Origin: Ophiocordyceps camponoti-saundersi (nom. inval.)
Taxonomy: Eukaryota; Ascomycota; Sordariomycetes; Hypocreales; Ophiocordycipitaceae
Assembly: GCA_003339415.1 (NCBI GenBank)
Contig: PDHQ01000328.1
Span: 1-35,439, forward strand
Direction: 5' to 3'
Length of the DNA stretch: 35,439 nt
Translations under genes and position numbers: made by a program
Notes under the pieces: model-generated
The model's input: only the letters and a program-made list of their open reading frames with translations
Databases searched by the model: none
What the model was told of the DNA's origin: nothing
Part shown: positions 34,401 to 35,439 of the stretch, in pieces
Layout: each line of letters begins with the position of its first letter
How positions within the stretch are numbered: the first letter of the stretch is position 1

Positions 34401-34910
34401 TTATAGTACCCCTAGGCCTTATTACGAAGACTTTAAATATCCGCTAGCGTAAGGTTTACTCCCGGGAAAGCCTTTAAGATACTATCTATAAAGAATACGT
34501 TATAAAGAAAAATAAATTAATAATAGCGACTAAGTATATTTAGTATATCTAGAGACTTCTTGCCCTAGGCCTCTAGGAGACTATAGATAACGGGAGTTAT
34601 AGCAGGCTATTCTTCCTACTTAAAGGCACCACGACTACTAGATCTAGGTATAGTAAGGTAGTACGTCGAGAATATACCGCTATTACCTCCCTAGGACTCG
34701 GGCTACGGCGAGAATATACCACGGCTACCCTAGCTCTAAAGCTACGGATCGATAAGCACCTGCTAGAAACTGCCTAATTGCTAGTTTAGCGTTTACGGGA
34801 TACTACGGCCGCCGCGGCCAGAACTGCCGCCTCGACCTCGTACGCTACCTTAGCTATAGCCCGCTATAAAGCTACCGCGGCCAGATATTATAAATTATAA
34901 AGGGTAATAA
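34400..34910 (+). pseudogene. Decayed Ala/Thr-rich plus-strand frame
   Basis: The plus strand reads SYSRLFFLLKGTTTTRSRYS, then KVVRREYTAITSLGLGLRRE, YTTATLALKLRIDKHLLETA, and an alanine-rich helix-like RDTTAAAARTAASTSYATLA followed by RYKATAARYYKL. Stops in between fit lost Gln codons. The nucleotide motif 'cgagaatatacc' is duplicated (about 34668 and 34710), as is 'gccgcggcca' or 'accgcggcca' (34810, 34876). It could be the C-terminal helical tail of a gag or transposase protein. I do not recognise the family. Confidence 0.3.
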
Positions 34911-34944
34911 AATATATAAGAGATAGTATTATTATAAGGAAGAC

Positions 34945-34984
34945 GAGTAAGTAAATAGGTAAGTAAGTAACTAAGTAAGTAAGA
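34945..34984. repeat. Imperfect (TAAG)n microsatellite
   Basis: Runs of 'taag' with interruptions ('gagtaagtaaataggtaagtaagtaactaag') lie downstream of the Ala-rich frame. Confidence 0.85.
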
Positions 34985-35263
34985 TAGTGTAATATAGAGG
35001 GGTAATAAGTTTAGGTCTATGTTTTTTTCCCTAATATATAACCGTATAAATTTAAGAAATAGAAAAAAATATAGAAAAAAACTATAGCGTAAAGATTCTA
35101 CGTGTTTGTTTTTTTTTTATTATTTTGCTAGTTAAGCTAAAGCCCTACCTCTTAGATAGTAGTTATAAACGGCGCTTAGTAAAGTTAATAGCCTAAGGTT
35201 CTAAGCTGCTACCCTATAAGCCTTACTAGCTCTTCTATACTCTAAGGGCAGCTAGCAGCTATT

Positions 35264-35295
35264 AGGTGCCAGGTGCTAACCCGCGACGGGCACCT
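35264..35295. repeat. Small inverted repeat AGGTGCC ... GGGCACCT
   Basis: 'aggtgcc' at 35264-35270 pairs with 'gggcacct' ending at 35295 around a GC-rich loop. The surrounding 60 bases retain CpA and TpG ('ggtgccaggtgc', 'ggcatacc'), so they are less RIP-affected than the neighbourhood. This could be the terminus of a mobile element. Confidence 0.4.
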
Positions 35296-35339
35296 AAGGC
35301 ATACCTCCTAGTAGTAACCGTAAGGAAAATAAAATCGGA

Positions 35340-35439
35340 TTTTTTATCTAACCCTTCTATCTTCCTATTCTTCTTCTTTATTATCCTTATCACCCTTATC
35401 GCCCTTATTACTTCCTTATTATTATTATTACCCTTATTA
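35340..35439. repeat. Pyrimidine-rich simple sequence at the window end
   Basis: Repeated 'cccttat' and 'ttattattatta' motifs run into the window edge. This is not the TTAGGG/CCCTAA telomere repeat. Confidence 0.7.

Noticed and set aside
1..35439. A variant genetic code with TAA/TAG read as Gln
   Set aside because: Stops also replace Trp codons, and CpA/TpG depletion covers noncoding repeats equally. RIP explains both without recoding.
35340..35439. Telomeric repeat at the window end
   Set aside because: The motif is CCCTTAT/TTATTA-like, irregular, and not TTAGGG/CCCTAA.
1..35439. Centromeric or subtelomeric identity of the block
   Set aside because: AT-rich RIPed repeat blocks occur at centromeres, subtelomeres and interstitially; nothing in the window decides between them.

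Overview
This window is a degraded, transposon-rich block from what is most likely a filamentous ascomycete (Pezizomycotina). The main evidence is base composition. CpA and TpG are almost absent and TpA is very abundant, while CpG and long C runs survive. That is the footprint of repeat-induced point mutation (RIP), which turns CpA into TpA on either strand. It converts Gln and Trp codons into stops. I see no intact protein gene, tRNA or rRNA. Every coding region I could read is a broken relic, found by following a frame in which almost all stops fall where Gln or Trp would be expected. I cannot name the species.

Layout. 1-3.0 kb: three copies of one LTR-like direct repeat, with a less-mutated remnant of a basic protein tail between the first two. 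3.0-5.6 kb: AT-rich, unassigned. 5.7-6.6 kb: a RIP-damaged piece of the host ribosome-biogenesis gene RRP5 (last S1 domain plus start of the HAT/TPR region). 6.7-13.7 kb: four diverged copies (A-D) of one unknown gene of about 250 codons; copies B and D lie in the arms of a 1.6-kb inverted repeat and copy C lies in its centre. 13.9-14.65 kb: 3' end of a Ty1/copia pol on the minus strand. 15.5-18 kb: a long unknown plus-strand frame. 18.7-22.1 and 24.2-27.8 kb: two diverged copies of a very large (about 1,100 codons) unknown protein, the first interrupted by a run of 53 C. 27.8-30.3 kb: unassigned decayed sequence. 30.5-31.0 kb: a GC-richer low-complexity island. 31.1-33.1 kb: a second, different copia-type element on the minus strand, apparently missing its middle. 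33.3-33.6 kb: a near-perfect hairpin. 33.6-35.4 kb: a decayed Ala-rich frame and simple repeats.

What works together: nothing here looks functional now. The regions fit successive insertions and duplications of mobile elements, all inactivated by RIP, with one host gene fragment carried in. The items most likely to be new are the large two-copy protein family, the four-copy family with its inverted repeat, and the captured RRP5 fragment. Coordinates of decayed features are approximate, usually within 30-100 bases.
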